A stretch of DNA of 64,000 bases from Fictibacillus sp. FJAT-27399 (GCF_001510655.1 NZ_LMVC01000003.1:169847-233846); one strand, 5' to 3'. Shown: positions 51,448-59,994, numbered from the stretch's first letter. Notes: generated by a model not told the origin, from the sequence alone. Translations and numbers: made by a program.

Positions 51448-52606
51448 CACGGACCTGCTTGGATACAGGCGGCCGGACGGGAAAGTAGGCGTGCGCAATC
51501 ATGTGCTGATCTTGCCTACGATTACGTGCGCCACCCAGGCGGCAAAACAAATTACGGAACTGGTGCAGGGAACAGTGAGCTTTATCCATCAGCACGGCTG
51601 TGCGCAGGTGGGGGAGGATTATGATCAGACGTTTCGCACGTATGTCGGGATGGGGCTGAACCCGAACGTTTATGGCGTGGTGGTCCTTGGACTTGGCTGT
51701 GAGACCCATCAGGCAAGAAGTGTTGCGGGCGAAATTGCCAAGAGCGGCAAACCGGTGGAGGTTGTTTCCATTCAGGATCATGGCGGAACTTTGATGACGA
51801 TCGCTGAGGGAGCAAGGGCAGCGGCAAAAATGGTTCAGGACGCCTCCGCACAGCGCAGGGAACCCTTTGATTTCAGTGAATTGATCATCGGCACCGAGTG
51901 CGGAGGATCGGACGCCTGCTCCGGCCTTTCAGCAAACCCTGCAGTCGGGGTGGTCAGTGACCTCGTTGTGGATGCCGGCGGAACAGCCATTCTGGCAGAG
52001 ACGACCGAACTGATCGGGGCAGAACATTTATTGGCGAAAAGAGCCGTAAATGAAAAGGTAGCCAAGCGGGTGTATGAAGTGATTGAAAAGATGGAAAGCA
52101 GAGCCATCCTTATGGGAGTTGATATCCGAACCGGTAATCCTAGTCCCGGAAACATTGAAGGCGGCCTCAGTTCACTTGAAGAAAAGTCGCTTGGCGCGTC
52201 CAATAAATCCGGCAGCAGGCCACTTCAGGAACTCATTGATTATGCAGAGTACCCGACAAAAAAGGGCCTTGTTTGGATGGATACCCCCGGACATGACATT
52301 GAGCAGCTGACAGGAATGGTCGCTGGAGGAGCACAGGTCGTTCTTTTTACGAGCGGACGCGGCACGCCGACAGGATCGCCGATTGCTCCAGTTATTAAGA
52401 TTTCCACCAATACGGCCATGTTTGAAAAGATGAGGGATAACATGGACTTGAATGCCGGGACGATCATTGATGGAGAAGAAACGATTCAAGCTGCCGGCAG
52501 ACGGATTTTTGACGAGATCAAAGAGGTATCTTCAGGGAAACTGACAAAGTCGGAAGTGCTGAAACAGCATGACTTTGGTATTTGGAGAATCGGGCCGACG
52601 TTTTAA
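51431..52606 (+). CDS. UxaA-family dehydratase, large subunit
   Basis: A 391-residue chain matching the C-terminal, metal-containing part of altronate / galactarate dehydratase. Motifs: GYRRPDGKVGVRNHVLILPT, FIHQHGCAQVG, GTECGGSDACSGLSANPA and NPSPGNIEGG. It dehydrates an aldonate or aldarate to a 2-keto-3-deoxy acid; altronate is the most common substrate, but not proven here. The TTG start follows AAGGGGAGATAAAG inside the small-subunit gene. Confidence 0.85.
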   Translation: MNPELNTDLLGYRRPDGKVGVRNHVLILPTITCATQAAKQITELVQGTVSFIHQHGCAQVGEDYDQTFRTYVGMGLNPNVYGVVVLGLGCETHQARSVAGEIAKSGKPVEVVSIQDHGGTLMTIAEGARAAAKMVQDASAQRREPFDFSELIIGTECGGSDACSGLSANPAVGVVSDLVVDAGGTAILAETTELIGAEHLLAKRAVNEKVAKRVYEVIEKMESRAILMGVDIRTGNPSPGNIEGGLSSLEEKSLGASNKSGSRPLQELIDYAEYPTKKGLVWMDTPGHDIEQLTGMVAGGAQVVLFTSGRGTPTGSPIAPVIKISTNTAMFEKMRDNMDLNAGTIIDGEETIQAAGRRIFDEIKEVSSGKLTKSEVLKQHDFGIWRIGPTF

Positions 52607-52610
52607 TAGG

Positions 52611-52771
52611 GCTGCTAGTCAATGGTGTTGTTTTTAGGAGGGGGTGATTGAACCTCCTTTTGAAAAGCAGAAGGGTATAAGCAAGCTTTTTCCCATCTGC
52701 TTTTCAAGCGATTCATTTGTTTCACCAATCAGCCGGCTCTTATCATCGCCAGCTGTCACCCCCCTTACTAA
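52611..52771 (+). repeat. Structured repeat, copy 2 (long form with inner hairpin)
   Basis: It shares CTAGTCAATG.TGTTGTTTTT, GGGGTGATTGAACC, GGCTCTTATCATCGCC and CACCCCCCTTACTAA with 34861-34945. Between the shared halves is an extra 16-bp stem TTGAAAAGCAGAAGGG / CCCATCTGCTTTTCAA (one mismatch). The outer stem is GGGGGTGA / TCACCCCC. It lies between the UxaA and aldehyde dehydrogenase genes; the remaining bases to 52882 show nothing else. Confidence 0.65.
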
Positions 52772-52882
52772 GAAGAAAAAACTTGAGGGTCTCTTTCAAG
52801 CATCAGTATGCGATGTCCAAAATAAAAGAAATTCAGCTACATGTTTTAACCAAGCCTAAATAATAAAAGGGAGAGATGAACA

Positions 52883-54349
52883 ATGACGGTACAAACACAA
52901 GTGAAAACCTTTCTGAACTATGTGAACGGTGAATGGGTGGAAGCGTCCACGAATGAAACGATCCCTTGCATCAACCCCGCCAATAAAAATGAAACAGTAG
53001 GCCGCGTTCAGCGTTCGGGGAAGGAAGATGTCGATCAAGCCGTAGCTGCTGCTAAACGCGCACAAGCGGCGTGGAAGAAGCTTTCCGGAGCGGCACGCGG
53101 AGAATTCCTGTATAAAGCCGCAAGCATCATGGAAAGCCGGGCGGATGAAATCGCAGAGACGATGACGAATGAGATGGGAAAAACTCTAGCTGAGGCAAAA
53201 GGGGAAACGTTAAGAGGCGTTGCCATCCTTCGCTATTATGCGGGTGAAGGGATGCGCAAGACCGGTGATGTGATTCCTTCAAGCGACAGTGAGGCACTCA
53301 TGTTTACGACGAGAGTGCCTCTCGGAGTTGTTGGCGTCATCTCGCCATGGAACTTCCCGGTCGCGATTCCCATCTGGAAAATGGCGCCTGGCCTCATCTA
53401 CGGAAACGCGATTGTGATTAAACCGGCACAAGAAGCAGCGGTAACCGCCGTTAAGGTCATCGAATGCCTCGCTGAAGCGGGAATTCCTGCCGGAGTTGTA
53501 AACATGGTGACAGGCACCGGCTCTGTGGTCGGACAGGCGATCGTGGATCACCCTGATGTGAATGGAATTACTTTTACCGGTTCGAATGCAACAGGAAAAG
53601 CAATCGGACAGGCGGCGCTCTCACGCGGAGCCAAATATCAGCTTGAAATGGGCGGAAAGAACCCGGTTATTATTGCAGCTGATGCAGACCTTGATCTTGC
53701 CGTAGACGGTACAATCAGCGGCGGACTTCGCTCAACGGGGCAAAAATGCACAGCGACGAGCAGGGTCATCATCCACGAGGATGTCTATGAATCTTTTAAA
53801 GAAAAATTGCTGGCTAAAGTTAGAGAGCTCAAGGTGGGTCCTGGACTTGACGGAGAAACATGGATGGGCCCTTGTGCGAGCGAAAAACAGCTTGAAACCG
53901 TATTGTCATATATTGAAAAAGGCCAGGCAGAAGGGGCTTCGCTCGTTTATGGCGGACGTCAGCTTACCGAAGCTGATACAAAAGACGGCTTTTATGTGGA
54001 ACCGGCTATCTTTGAAAATGTAGAGACGGGCATGGCCATCTCTCAGGAAGAAATCTTTGGACCTGTACTTGCATTAATTAAAGTAAGTACGCTGGAAGAA
54101 GCCATCGAGCTTGCGAACGATGTGGAATATGGCCTAAGTGCTTCCATCTACACGACCAACATCAGCCACATGCTCTCTTTCATCAATGATATGGATGCGG
54201 GGCTTGTACGAATTAACGCAGAAACGGCTGGTGTGGAACTGCAGGCGCCATTCGGAGGCATGAAGCAGTCAAGCTCTCATTCCAGAGAACAAGGACAGGC
54301 AGCCATTGAATTCTACACATCGATCAAAACCGTGTTTGTCAAAGGATAA
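52883..54349 (+). CDS. gucD: 2-oxoglutarate-semialdehyde dehydrogenase (GucD/YcbD-like)
   Basis: An NAD(P)-dependent aldehyde dehydrogenase (488 residues) oxidising 2,5-dioxopentanoate to 2-oxoglutarate. It follows Bacillus subtilis GucD (YcbD) closely, including the shared ending of [20 protein letters not shown]. The catalytic Glu is in [10 protein letters not shown] and Cys in [11 protein letters not shown]. It ends pentonate (Weimberg) and aldarate pathways in the TCA cycle, matching the FAH-fold dehydratase upstream. SD AAAAGGGAGAGATGAACA. Confidence 0.9.
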   Translation: MTVQTQVKTFLNYVNGEWVEASTNETIPCINPANKNETVGRVQRSGKEDVDQAVAAAKRAQAAWKKLSGAARGEFLYKAASIMESRADEIAETMTNEMGKTLAEAKGETLRGVAILRYYAGEGMRKTGDVIPSSDSEALMFTTRVPLGVVGVISPWNFPVAIPIWKMAPGLIYGNAIVIKPAQEAAVTAVKVIECLAEAGIPAGVVNMVTGTGSVVGQAIVDHPDVNGITFTGSNATGKAIGQAALSRGAKYQLEMGGKNPVIIAADADLDLAVDGTISGGLRSTGQKCTATSRVIIHEDVYESFKEKLLAKVRELKVGPGLDGETWMGPCASEKQLETVLSYIEKGQAEGASLVYGGRQLTEADTKDGFYVEPAIFENVETGMAISQEEIFGPVLALIKVSTLEEAIELANDVEYGLSASIYTTNISHMLSFINDMDAGLVRINAETAGVELQAPFGGMKQSSSHSREQGQAAIEFYTSIKTVFVKG

Positions 54350-54356
54350 TAAAGAT

Positions 54357-54663
54357 GGGGCTGTCCAAGAAGTCTGTAAGCTGTTGATTTCCGTTCCAGG
54401 CTGCTCGCTTTCCGCGGGGCGCGCGGTGAGCCTTACCGGCGTGAACGCCTACTTTTTGGTGCAAGCACCGGCGGGAGTCTCACCTGTCACGCTAGTCCCG
54501 CAGGACAAGGAAGGCTCCGGCAGCGTTTAATCGCACGAAGAAAATGTGAAGTTCATTTTCGAGGAGTCCCGCATCTTCCACTTCAATTAACTTTTCATTG
54601 AAGATTTTTCAAGCCAAAAAGGGGCTGCCTGAAGGTCAATTTTCGACTTTCCGGACAGCCTCC
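54357..54663 (+). repeat. Intergenic repeat, copy G (GGGGCTGTCC form, with insertion)
   Basis: A 307-bp copy resembling copy B, with ends GGGGCTGTCC and GGACAGCCTCC. Compared with copy B it carries about 68 extra bases after GTCCCGCAGGA (around 54506-54573, including GTTTAATCGCACGAAG). It fills nearly all of the 54350-54690 gap; the only other content is the SD of the next gene. Confidence 0.75.
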
Positions 54664-54690
54664 TATTTCATTTAAAAAGGAGCATTGCAA

Positions 54691-55584
54691 ATGAAAACAT
54701 TAACGTTTAAAAAGGATGGAGAATGGACGCTTGGGGTTAAAACCGAGGGAGGCATATTGGACGTAAAGGAAGCCGTTCGTTTGAGGATGGCGGATACTGA
54801 AGGCATTCCAGTTACCGTTGATGAGCTGATTTTACAGGGAGAAAAGGGGAAAGAGGCTCTTCAAAGACTGGCAGATACGGAGCTTGCGTCTCGTGAAGGC
54901 GTGTTTTATCCAGAGGATTCCCTTACGCTCGGCCCTTGTGTCGTTTCTCCGCAGAAGATCATTTGTGTCGGACTGAATTATAAAAAGCACGCCGAAGAGT
55001 CCAACATGGCATTGCCTGAAACACCTATCCTTTTCAGCAAGTTCAGCAACGCCCTGGCGGGACATCTTCAGGAAGTGAAAATACCAGAGCGCTCTCTTCA
55101 GGTAGATTACGAAGTTGAACTGGGCATGGTGATTGGGAAAACAGCCAGTAAGGTGGAAGTGGACGAAGCGAGAAATTATGTTTATGGCTATTGCACGGCC
55201 AATGACCTGTCGGCAAGGGATCTTCAGTTTAAAACAGGACAATGGCTGCTCGGTAAAACGTGTGATGGCTTCAGTCCAGCCGGGCCTTATCTTGTGAGCA
55301 GTGATGAGATAGAGGATCCTAATCAATTAGGGTTGAAAACGGTCTTAAATGGAACGGTACGCCAAGATTCCAATACGGCTGATATGGTTTTTTCCTGTGA
55401 AGAGATCATCAGCTATGTTTCACAGCATATGACCCTCTATCCCGGCGATCTTATTTTAACGGGTACCCCTGAAGGCGTGATTATGGGTGAACCGGAGGGC
55501 AAAAGATTCTGGCTCAAGGACGGAGATGAGGTTACCGTGGAGGTAGAAGGGCTTGGTAAATTAACGACAATTATGAGAAAATAA
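54691..55584 (+). CDS. Fumarylacetoacetate hydrolase family protein
   Basis: A 297-residue FAH-superfamily enzyme of the acylpyruvase / 2-hydroxyhepta-diene-dioate isomerase type, distinct from the one at 50071. Motifs: ICVGLNYKKHAEESN, PILFSKFSNALAG, VDYEVELGMVIGK (metal Glu residues), CTANDLSARDLQ and LILTGTPEGVIMGEP. It may hydrolyse or decarboxylate a diketo acid in the sugar-acid or aromatic pathway; the substrate is not determinable. The ATG at 54691 follows AAAAAGGAGCATTGCAA. Confidence 0.82.
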   Translation: MKTLTFKKDGEWTLGVKTEGGILDVKEAVRLRMADTEGIPVTVDELILQGEKGKEALQRLADTELASREGVFYPEDSLTLGPCVVSPQKIICVGLNYKKHAEESNMALPETPILFSKFSNALAGHLQEVKIPERSLQVDYEVELGMVIGKTASKVEVDEARNYVYGYCTANDLSARDLQFKTGQWLLGKTCDGFSPAGPYLVSSDEIEDPNQLGLKTVLNGTVRQDSNTADMVFSCEEIISYVSQHMTLYPGDLILTGTPEGVIMGEPEGKRFWLKDGDEVTVEVEGLGKLTTIMRK

Positions 55585-55611
55585 GCAAAAAAAGAGAATA
55601 GGAGATTACAT

Positions 55612-56238
55612 ATGGAGTTTACAACCATTTTAGTCATGGCGCTGCTGCTCGGATTAAAGCATGCCCTTGATCCGGACCACATTGTGGCGGTGACGACGAT
55701 CGTCAGTGAAAAGAAGAAAGCCCGGTTTTCCGCACTTGTTGGTGCCTGGTGGGGTGTCGGGCATATGACGACCATCCTTGTGATTGGCAGCGCTATTATT
55801 TATTTCAACCTCCTAATCTCTCATTCTGTTGAAAAGCTCCTTGAGGGCATTGTAGGCGTCATGATCATTTACCTCGGAGTAAAGGCGTTCTACTCTTTGA
55901 GCTTGGGAAAGACACATGAACATGCTGCATCCCGTGAAAAAAACAGATGGATGCTGAGGCCGCTTATTGTTGGTTTATTGCATGGCCTTGCAGGGAGTAC
56001 CGGTGTCGCTTATTTATTCCTGAGCACGATTGAGGACAAGTATATGGGCTTTTTGTATCTACTTGTTTTTGGTGTCGGAACACTCTTTAGCATGGTGCTC
56101 GCTACACTGCTGATCGGCATGCCTTATTCCTGGGCTTCAGACCATAAGAAGCTTAATCTGTTATTAACGCGAAGCACCGGTATACTGAGCGTCATCTTTG
56201 GAATCTATTATCTCTGTGAGATCCTGTTCCTTTCTTAA
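55612..56238 (+). CDS. Nickel/cobalt permease (NiCoT / UreH-like)
   Basis: A small polytopic transporter (208 residues, about six helices). The helix-2-type signature reads KHALDPDHIVAV, close to the HAxDxDH motif of nickel/cobalt permeases, and further His residues occur in GVGHMTT and GLLHGLAGSTG. It is convergent with larC2 and 21 kb from the larABE-C1 operon, so nickel supply for LarA enzymes is the inferred role. SD AGGAGATTACAT. Confidence 0.8.
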   Translation: MEFTTILVMALLLGLKHALDPDHIVAVTTIVSEKKKARFSALVGAWWGVGHMTTILVIGSAIIYFNLLISHSVEKLLEGIVGVMIIYLGVKAFYSLSLGKTHEHAASREKNRWMLRPLIVGLLHGLAGSTGVAYLFLSTIEDKYMGFLYLLVFGVGTLFSMVLATLLIGMPYSWASDHKKLNLLLTRSTGILSVIFGIYYLCEILFLS

Positions 56239-56253
56239 AAGGGCGGGATTTTT

Positions 56254-56736
56254 TTATTTGTTTTGGCTGATCGCGATGGATTTCGCCTCGTCATAAATCA
56301 GTTGCAGAGGGAGGTTGTGCTTTTCAGCAAGAGCCCTGCACTCCTCAAATTCGGGTGAAAACTTAATACGCTCTCCTTGATAGAATCCGATCTTGACAGA
56401 AACCTCTCCCCATTGTGTTTTTGCTTTGCAGAATTCCCTTCCGAGACGGTGGCAGGATACTGGAAAAAATCGAAGGCCAAAGCTGGTCGTTTCTCTAAAA
56501 ATGATCTTCTCCAGTTTTTGCTGTTTGGTTGGGGAGGTAAGCACAGACAGTTTATACGCCGGGCGGTTTTTTTTCATATAGATGGACGTATAATACACAT
56601 CATTGGCACCGGCAGCGAGCAGTTGATCCATCGTATAAGCGAGAACTTCACTGCTGCAGTCATCTAGATTCACTTCGATCATGACCATTTCGTGATCGAG
56701 CTGTTCATGAGCGTGCTGGGACGAAAAATTATTCAT
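56254..56736 (-). CDS. larC2: LarC2, C-terminal part of the nickel insertion protein
   Basis: A 160-residue protein corresponding to the C-terminal domain of LarC: VMIEVNLDDCSSEVLAYTMDQ, AAGANDVYYTSIYMKKNRPAY and FRETTSFGLRF are typical. It supplies the part missing from LarC1 at 33950, but as an independent gene on the other strand 21 kb away. ATG 56736 follows AAGGAGCCAGGCCAT. Separate translation would replace the frameshift used in L. plantarum. A short His-containing start (SQHAHEQLDHE) precedes the domain. Confidence 0.88.
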   Translation of the reverse strand: MNNFSSQHAHEQLDHEMVMIEVNLDDCSSEVLAYTMDQLLAAGANDVYYTSIYMKKNRPAYKLSVLTSPTKQQKLEKIIFRETTSFGLRFFPVSCHRLGREFCKAKTQWGEVSVKIGFYQGERIKFSPEFEECRALAEKHNLPLQLIYDEAKSIAISQNK

Positions 56737-56783
56737 ATGGCCTGGCTCCTTTTCTCTATGTACTGTTGTTTTCATTATAGCAA

Positions 56784-56799
56784 TTAAACGACTGTTTAA
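56784..56799. promoter_or_regulatory. Palindrome TTAAAC-N4-GTTTAA, site 3
   Basis: TTAAAC-GACT-GTTTAA, with flanking ATT symmetry, 48 bp before the larC2 start in the divergent larC2-TDO region. Of the five sites it is the one best placed to control a promoter. Confidence 0.6.
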
Positions 56800-56852
56800 T
56801 AAAAGTATGTGGTCATGTTCTGGCAGGATAAGGTATGATGAGAAGGGATAAA

Positions 56853-56866
56853 TGAAAGCGTTAACA
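56853..56866 (+). promoter_or_regulatory. cre box before tryptophan dioxygenase
   Basis: TGAAAGCGTTAACA fits the CcpA consensus at all conserved positions and lies 20 bp before the start codon. Confidence 0.7.
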
Positions 56867-56885
56867 GGATAAAGGGGGATTCTGC

Positions 56886-57743
56886 ATGCTGAACAAAAAT
56901 GATCAGCCAGATGTGAATGCAACAAGCACGGAGACGAACATCCATACGGATTTTAAAAATAATATGACGTACGGCGAATATTTGCAGCTTGATAAAATCT
57001 TATCGGCACAGCGCCGGCTGTCCGGCCATCATGACGAGGTGCTGTTCATCGTTATTCACCAGGTGAGCGAGCTGTGGATGAAGCTCATTCTGCACGAAAT
57101 GCACTCGGCGATTGAATCGATCACGAACGATGACTTGTCCAGTGCGTTCAAAAAGCTGGCGAGAGTATCAAAAACCCAGTCGCAGATTATTCAGGCGTGG
57201 GACGTGCTTTCCACAATGACACCTTCAGAGTACATGGAGTTCCGTGATTCGCTTGGCCAGGCGTCCGGCTTCCAGTCGTATCAATATCGGATGATCGAGT
57301 TCGCACTCGGTTATAAGACGCCGCATGTGCTGAAGATCTATGAAAAGGATCCTGAGCTGTTAGTTGAGTTGAAGAAGGCTTATGAAGCTCCGGGATTGTA
57401 TGATGTGGCGATTCGTGCGCTGAATAAAGCGGGATTGGCGATTGATGAGGAAGTGCTGAATCGCGACGTGACGCGCACGTATCAAGAGAATGACTCGGTC
57501 CACCAGGCATGGATCACCGTCTACCGTAATCCAAATCAATATTGGGATCTGTACGAGCTCGCTGAGAAACTCGTAGATATTGAAGACTGGCTTCAGCAAT
57601 GGCGATTCCGCCACATGAAGACGGTTGAGAGAATCATAGGGTTTAAGATGGGCACTGGCGGTTCATCTGGTGTCGGTTATTTGAAGAAGGTGCTCGACCA
57701 GCGGTTCTTCCCGGAACTTTGGGATATTCGAACGGAGTTGTAG
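56886..57743 (+). CDS. kynA: Tryptophan 2,3-dioxygenase
   Basis: A heme dioxygenase (285 residues) opening the indole ring of L-tryptophan to N-formylkynurenine, the first step of the kynurenine route. Family motifs: [35 protein letters not shown], and the C-terminal [14 protein letters not shown] (heme His) with [14 protein letters not shown]. Formamidase and kynureninase genes are not in the window. It should feed anthranilate to the cluster at 6.4-16.2 kb, and both carry cre boxes. SD AAAGGGGGATTCTGC. Confidence 0.93.
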   Translation: MLNKNDQPDVNATSTETNIHTDFKNNMTYGEYLQLDKILSAQRRLSGHHDEVLFIVIHQVSELWMKLILHEMHSAIESITNDDLSSAFKKLARVSKTQSQIIQAWDVLSTMTPSEYMEFRDSLGQASGFQSYQYRMIEFALGYKTPHVLKIYEKDPELLVELKKAYEAPGLYDVAIRALNKAGLAIDEEVLNRDVTRTYQENDSVHQAWITVYRNPNQYWDLYELAEKLVDIEDWLQQWRFRHMKTVERIIGFKMGTGGSSGVGYLKKVLDQRFFPELWDIRTEL

Positions 57744-57801
57744 GAGTTTAGGGAGAATTGAAGGAGAAATGAGGCGCCTCATTGAGGTCGGAATTCAGTG
57801 C

Positions 57802-57918
57802 CGCCAGTAAATATCGCATATGCGCCAGCAATTTTGGAGAACGCGCCAGTAAATATCGCATATACGCCAGTATTTTCCTTGACTGCGCCAGTAAAAAGTC
57901 CAAACGCGCCAGTAAGCC
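57802..57918. repeat. 21-bp-period array R7, core CGCCAGTAAA
   Basis: Six units start at 57802, 57823, 57844, 57865, 57886 and 57907, exactly 21 bp apart: CGCCAGTAAAT, CGCCAGCAATT, CGCCAGTAAAT, CGCCAGTATTT, CGCCAGTAAAA, CGCCAGTAAGC. Units 1 and 3 are nearly identical over the full period. Confidence 0.85.
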
Positions 57919-57931
57919 TAAAAAATAAATT

Positions 57932-57960
57932 GGCCACTCTTCACAGAAGAGAGGCCTTCT
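57932..57960 (+). terminator. Possible terminator after the TDO gene
   Basis: GGCC-A-CTCTTC and GAAGAG-A-GGCC form a stem with one mismatch and an ACA loop, followed by TTCTCT. It lies just beyond array R7. Confidence 0.5.
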
Positions 57961-57989
57961 CTAAAATTATGTAAAAGGATGTGATTGGT

Positions 57990-58955
57990 TTGATTGTAAA
58001 GGAGCTAAAAGTACCGCTGATTATAAGAAAGTTAGAGGCTTTACTTCGAAGATTGCCATCCAATCATCCTCAACGAAGTGAGATTGAACGGCAGCTGGCC
58101 AGGAGAAAGGCTGGATACCGAGGAGAGCAGTCTGTAGAATATTCATTAAGTTATCTGCCCCCAAATAAGTATATTATTTTGTTTGATCTTAGACTTTATG
58201 ACAGCTCTCATTTTTTTCAAATAGACACCCTGCTGATCTCCCCGCATTTCCTTCTTATTTTAGAAGTAAAGAACTTCTCTGGTACTCTCCAGTTTGATCA
58301 GGAATTTAAACAGCTTATACGAACCTCAATGGATAAAGAGGAAGCATTTCCTGACCCGATCCTTCAGGTTGCACGTCATAAAACCCAGCTTCAAACATGG
58401 CTTTCCTCCATGGGATTTCGCCATCAAATCCCGATTGAAACCATCGTTGTAGTAAGCAGCCCGCATACCCTCATCAGATCTTCCTCAACTGGAGTCTCAC
58501 GAAAAGTTACTCACCTTTCTAACCTCATTGAACTCATTAAAGATCTTGAAAAACGATACAAAAAGGATGCTGTCACGGAAACAGAAATTCAGTATTTAAC
58601 AAATCTGCTTATCAAAAATGAATATCCGCATGACGCCGATATCCTTAACCGCTTTCAAATTTCCTATCAGGAGATTCTCAAAGGTATACTATGCCCTGTC
58701 TGCTTGAGCTTTTCCATGTCCAGGTCCAGACAAGGATGGAAATGTATGAATTGTGATCATTATGACAAATTAGTGCATTATACCGCGCTTGAAGATTATT
58801 TCCTTTTATTAGGATCTGAGATTACGAATAGAAAACTAAAAGAGTTTCTTCAATTATCCTCTACAAGTGCTGCAAAACGGTTACTTTTGTCCCTTAACGT
58901 TCCGCATTCAGGAAGCTTTAAAGATAGGAAATATTATTTGTCACTCCCTTTATGA
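57990..58955 (+). CDS. NERD-domain protein with C-terminal zinc ribbon
   Basis: A 321-residue protein. The NERD (nuclease-related) domain spans about 40-150 and keeps the PD-(D/E)xK-like core QIDTLLISPHFLLILEVKNFSG only in part (Asp and the Glu-x-Lys of EVKNF are present). A zinc-ribbon pair CPVC / CMNC lies at about 235-260. DNA processing is the family guess; no activity is proven. TTG 57990 is chosen because it gives MIVKELKVPLIIRKLEALL behind GGATGTGA with proper spacing; GTG 57981 is the alternative. The last 22 bp overlap the converging gene. Confidence 0.8.
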   Translation: MIVKELKVPLIIRKLEALLRRLPSNHPQRSEIERQLARRKAGYRGEQSVEYSLSYLPPNKYIILFDLRLYDSSHFFQIDTLLISPHFLLILEVKNFSGTLQFDQEFKQLIRTSMDKEEAFPDPILQVARHKTQLQTWLSSMGFRHQIPIETIVVVSSPHTLIRSSSTGVSRKVTHLSNLIELIKDLEKRYKKDAVTETEIQYLTNLLIKNEYPHDADILNRFQISYQEILKGILCPVCLSFSMSRSRQGWKCMNCDHYDKLVHYTALEDYFLLLGSEITNRKLKEFLQLSSTSAAKRLLLSLNVPHSGSFKDRKYYLSLPL

Positions 58956-59410
58956 AAGGGCATCCCCTGCTTAAAAACTGCCGGATCCACATTAAAATGC
59001 CTGGAAACGACCTTTTGGAAGAACGCGGACTCACGCCTGATGGAGGGAAGGGTGGGGACAGGTTTAGGAACGCCGAAGATGGGTCCGCTGACGTTGATGG
59101 TGAAGCGCGCGGAACCGATGAAGCTTCCGGTCACACGGATCTGGTCGGCAATCAGGAGGATGGCGAGGCCGATGTCAATCACATCAATAAGAGTGGTGGC
59201 AGCCTGGTTGCCATTAATACCCTCCAGGCGTGTGTCTCCGGTTAATGGCCCCGCTAAAGATGGGCGAAAACCACCTGGTGTCACAAATACCCCGATGATC
59301 GTAATTTGTCCAGTCAGCAGCAAGGCCGCTGTTGCCAAATTCAATCCCCGCTGAAGCGCCCCTATAATTTGCAGCTCGTTTTCAATCTGTTCAGCTGTTT
59401 TCCCCATGTC
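58934..59410 (-). CDS. Unknown small hydrophobic protein
   Basis: A 158-residue protein, not recognised. Two moderately hydrophobic segments (LNLATAALLLTGQITIIGVFV, shown by its range about 22-42, and TTLIDVIDIGLAILLIADQI about 85-104) are joined by Gly-rich loops with GNQAATTLIDVID. The two halves look loosely similar (LLLTGQITIIGVF / LLIADQIRVTGSF), suggesting an internal duplication. ATG 59410 follows GAGGTGTGACGAC. Its 3' end overlaps the NERD gene on the other strand. Confidence 0.62.
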   Translation of the reverse strand, partial: DMGKTAEQIENELQIIGALQRGLNLATAALLLTGQITIIGVFVTPGGFRPSLAGPLTGDTRLEGINGNQAATTLIDVIDIGLAILLIADQIRVTGSFIGSARFTINVSGPIFGVPKPVPTLPSIRRESAFFQKVVSRHFNVDPAVFKQGMPFHKGSDK

Positions 59411-59554
59411 GTCACACCTCACCCACTATCCTATTCAAGCAACTAGGCGATGGGAATTCGAGACAACCTGAAGTGAACATTTCTTTGAAAAAGTGTACGG
59501 ATAACTTGTCTGCGCAATATAGTGGTATAGAATCTCCCAAAAAGGAGTGATAAG

Positions 59555-59683
59555 GTGGCTCTTTCATTAACGGATATTCCAACAGTTAAACCCTCTGCGA
59601 CGGGTGTTTTCCTGCTGGCCCTGCCCTTAATTATCTTTATTTTTTTCTTCACACAGCCTAAAGCGAGTGATGAGCTGCAGTAG
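59555..59683 (+). CDS. Possible 42-residue single-helix membrane peptide
   Basis: GTG 59555 lies behind AAAAAGGAGTGATAAG and opens a frame of 42 residues: a polar start (MALSLTDIPTVKPSATG), one helix (VFLLALPLIIFIFFF) and a short polar tail ending at TAG 59681-59683. A strong SD and sensible topology support it; no homologue is recognised. Confidence 0.5.
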   Translation: MALSLTDIPTVKPSATGVFLLALPLIIFIFFFTQPKASDELQ

Positions 59684-59747
59684 TCAGGAGAACGGGGGGC
59701 AGCGCAGCAATGTGCTGCCCGTAACCGATAGACCAAAAATAAAAAAC

Positions 59748-59978
59748 TTAATGATTCAGCAGCCGTTTATTGTAGTTATGGGCTGCGAAGGCTCCCCAGA
59801 TCATGCAGATGGGATGGGTGATCAACAAGCCGAATCCCAGTGTGAGGACACCGGCAGCTCCTTCAATAATCAGCATGATAATGGCACCTGTGATTGTAGA
59901 ATAAAACATGCCGAGAGAGCCGAATAGAAAGGTTAGTACCAAGGACAAGCCGACACTTTTTGTACTGGCAACGACCAC
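59748..59978 (-). CDS. Small TM2-like membrane protein
   Basis: A 76-residue protein with three hydrophobic stretches (SLVLTFLFGSLGMFYS, GAIIMLIIEGAAGVLTLGFG, HPICMIWGAFAAHNYN), resembling TM2-domain proteins with their Gly-rich turn and aromatic C-terminus. The GTG start at 59978 has no clear SD, so the start is uncertain. Palindrome site 4 lies 17 bp upstream and is shared with the divergent vanZ gene. Confidence 0.6.
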   Translation of the reverse strand: MVVASTKSVGLSLVLTFLFGSLGMFYSTITGAIIMLIIEGAAGVLTLGFGLLITHPICMIWGAFAAHNYNKRLLNH

Positions 59979-59994
59979 GGTATTTTGTTGTATT

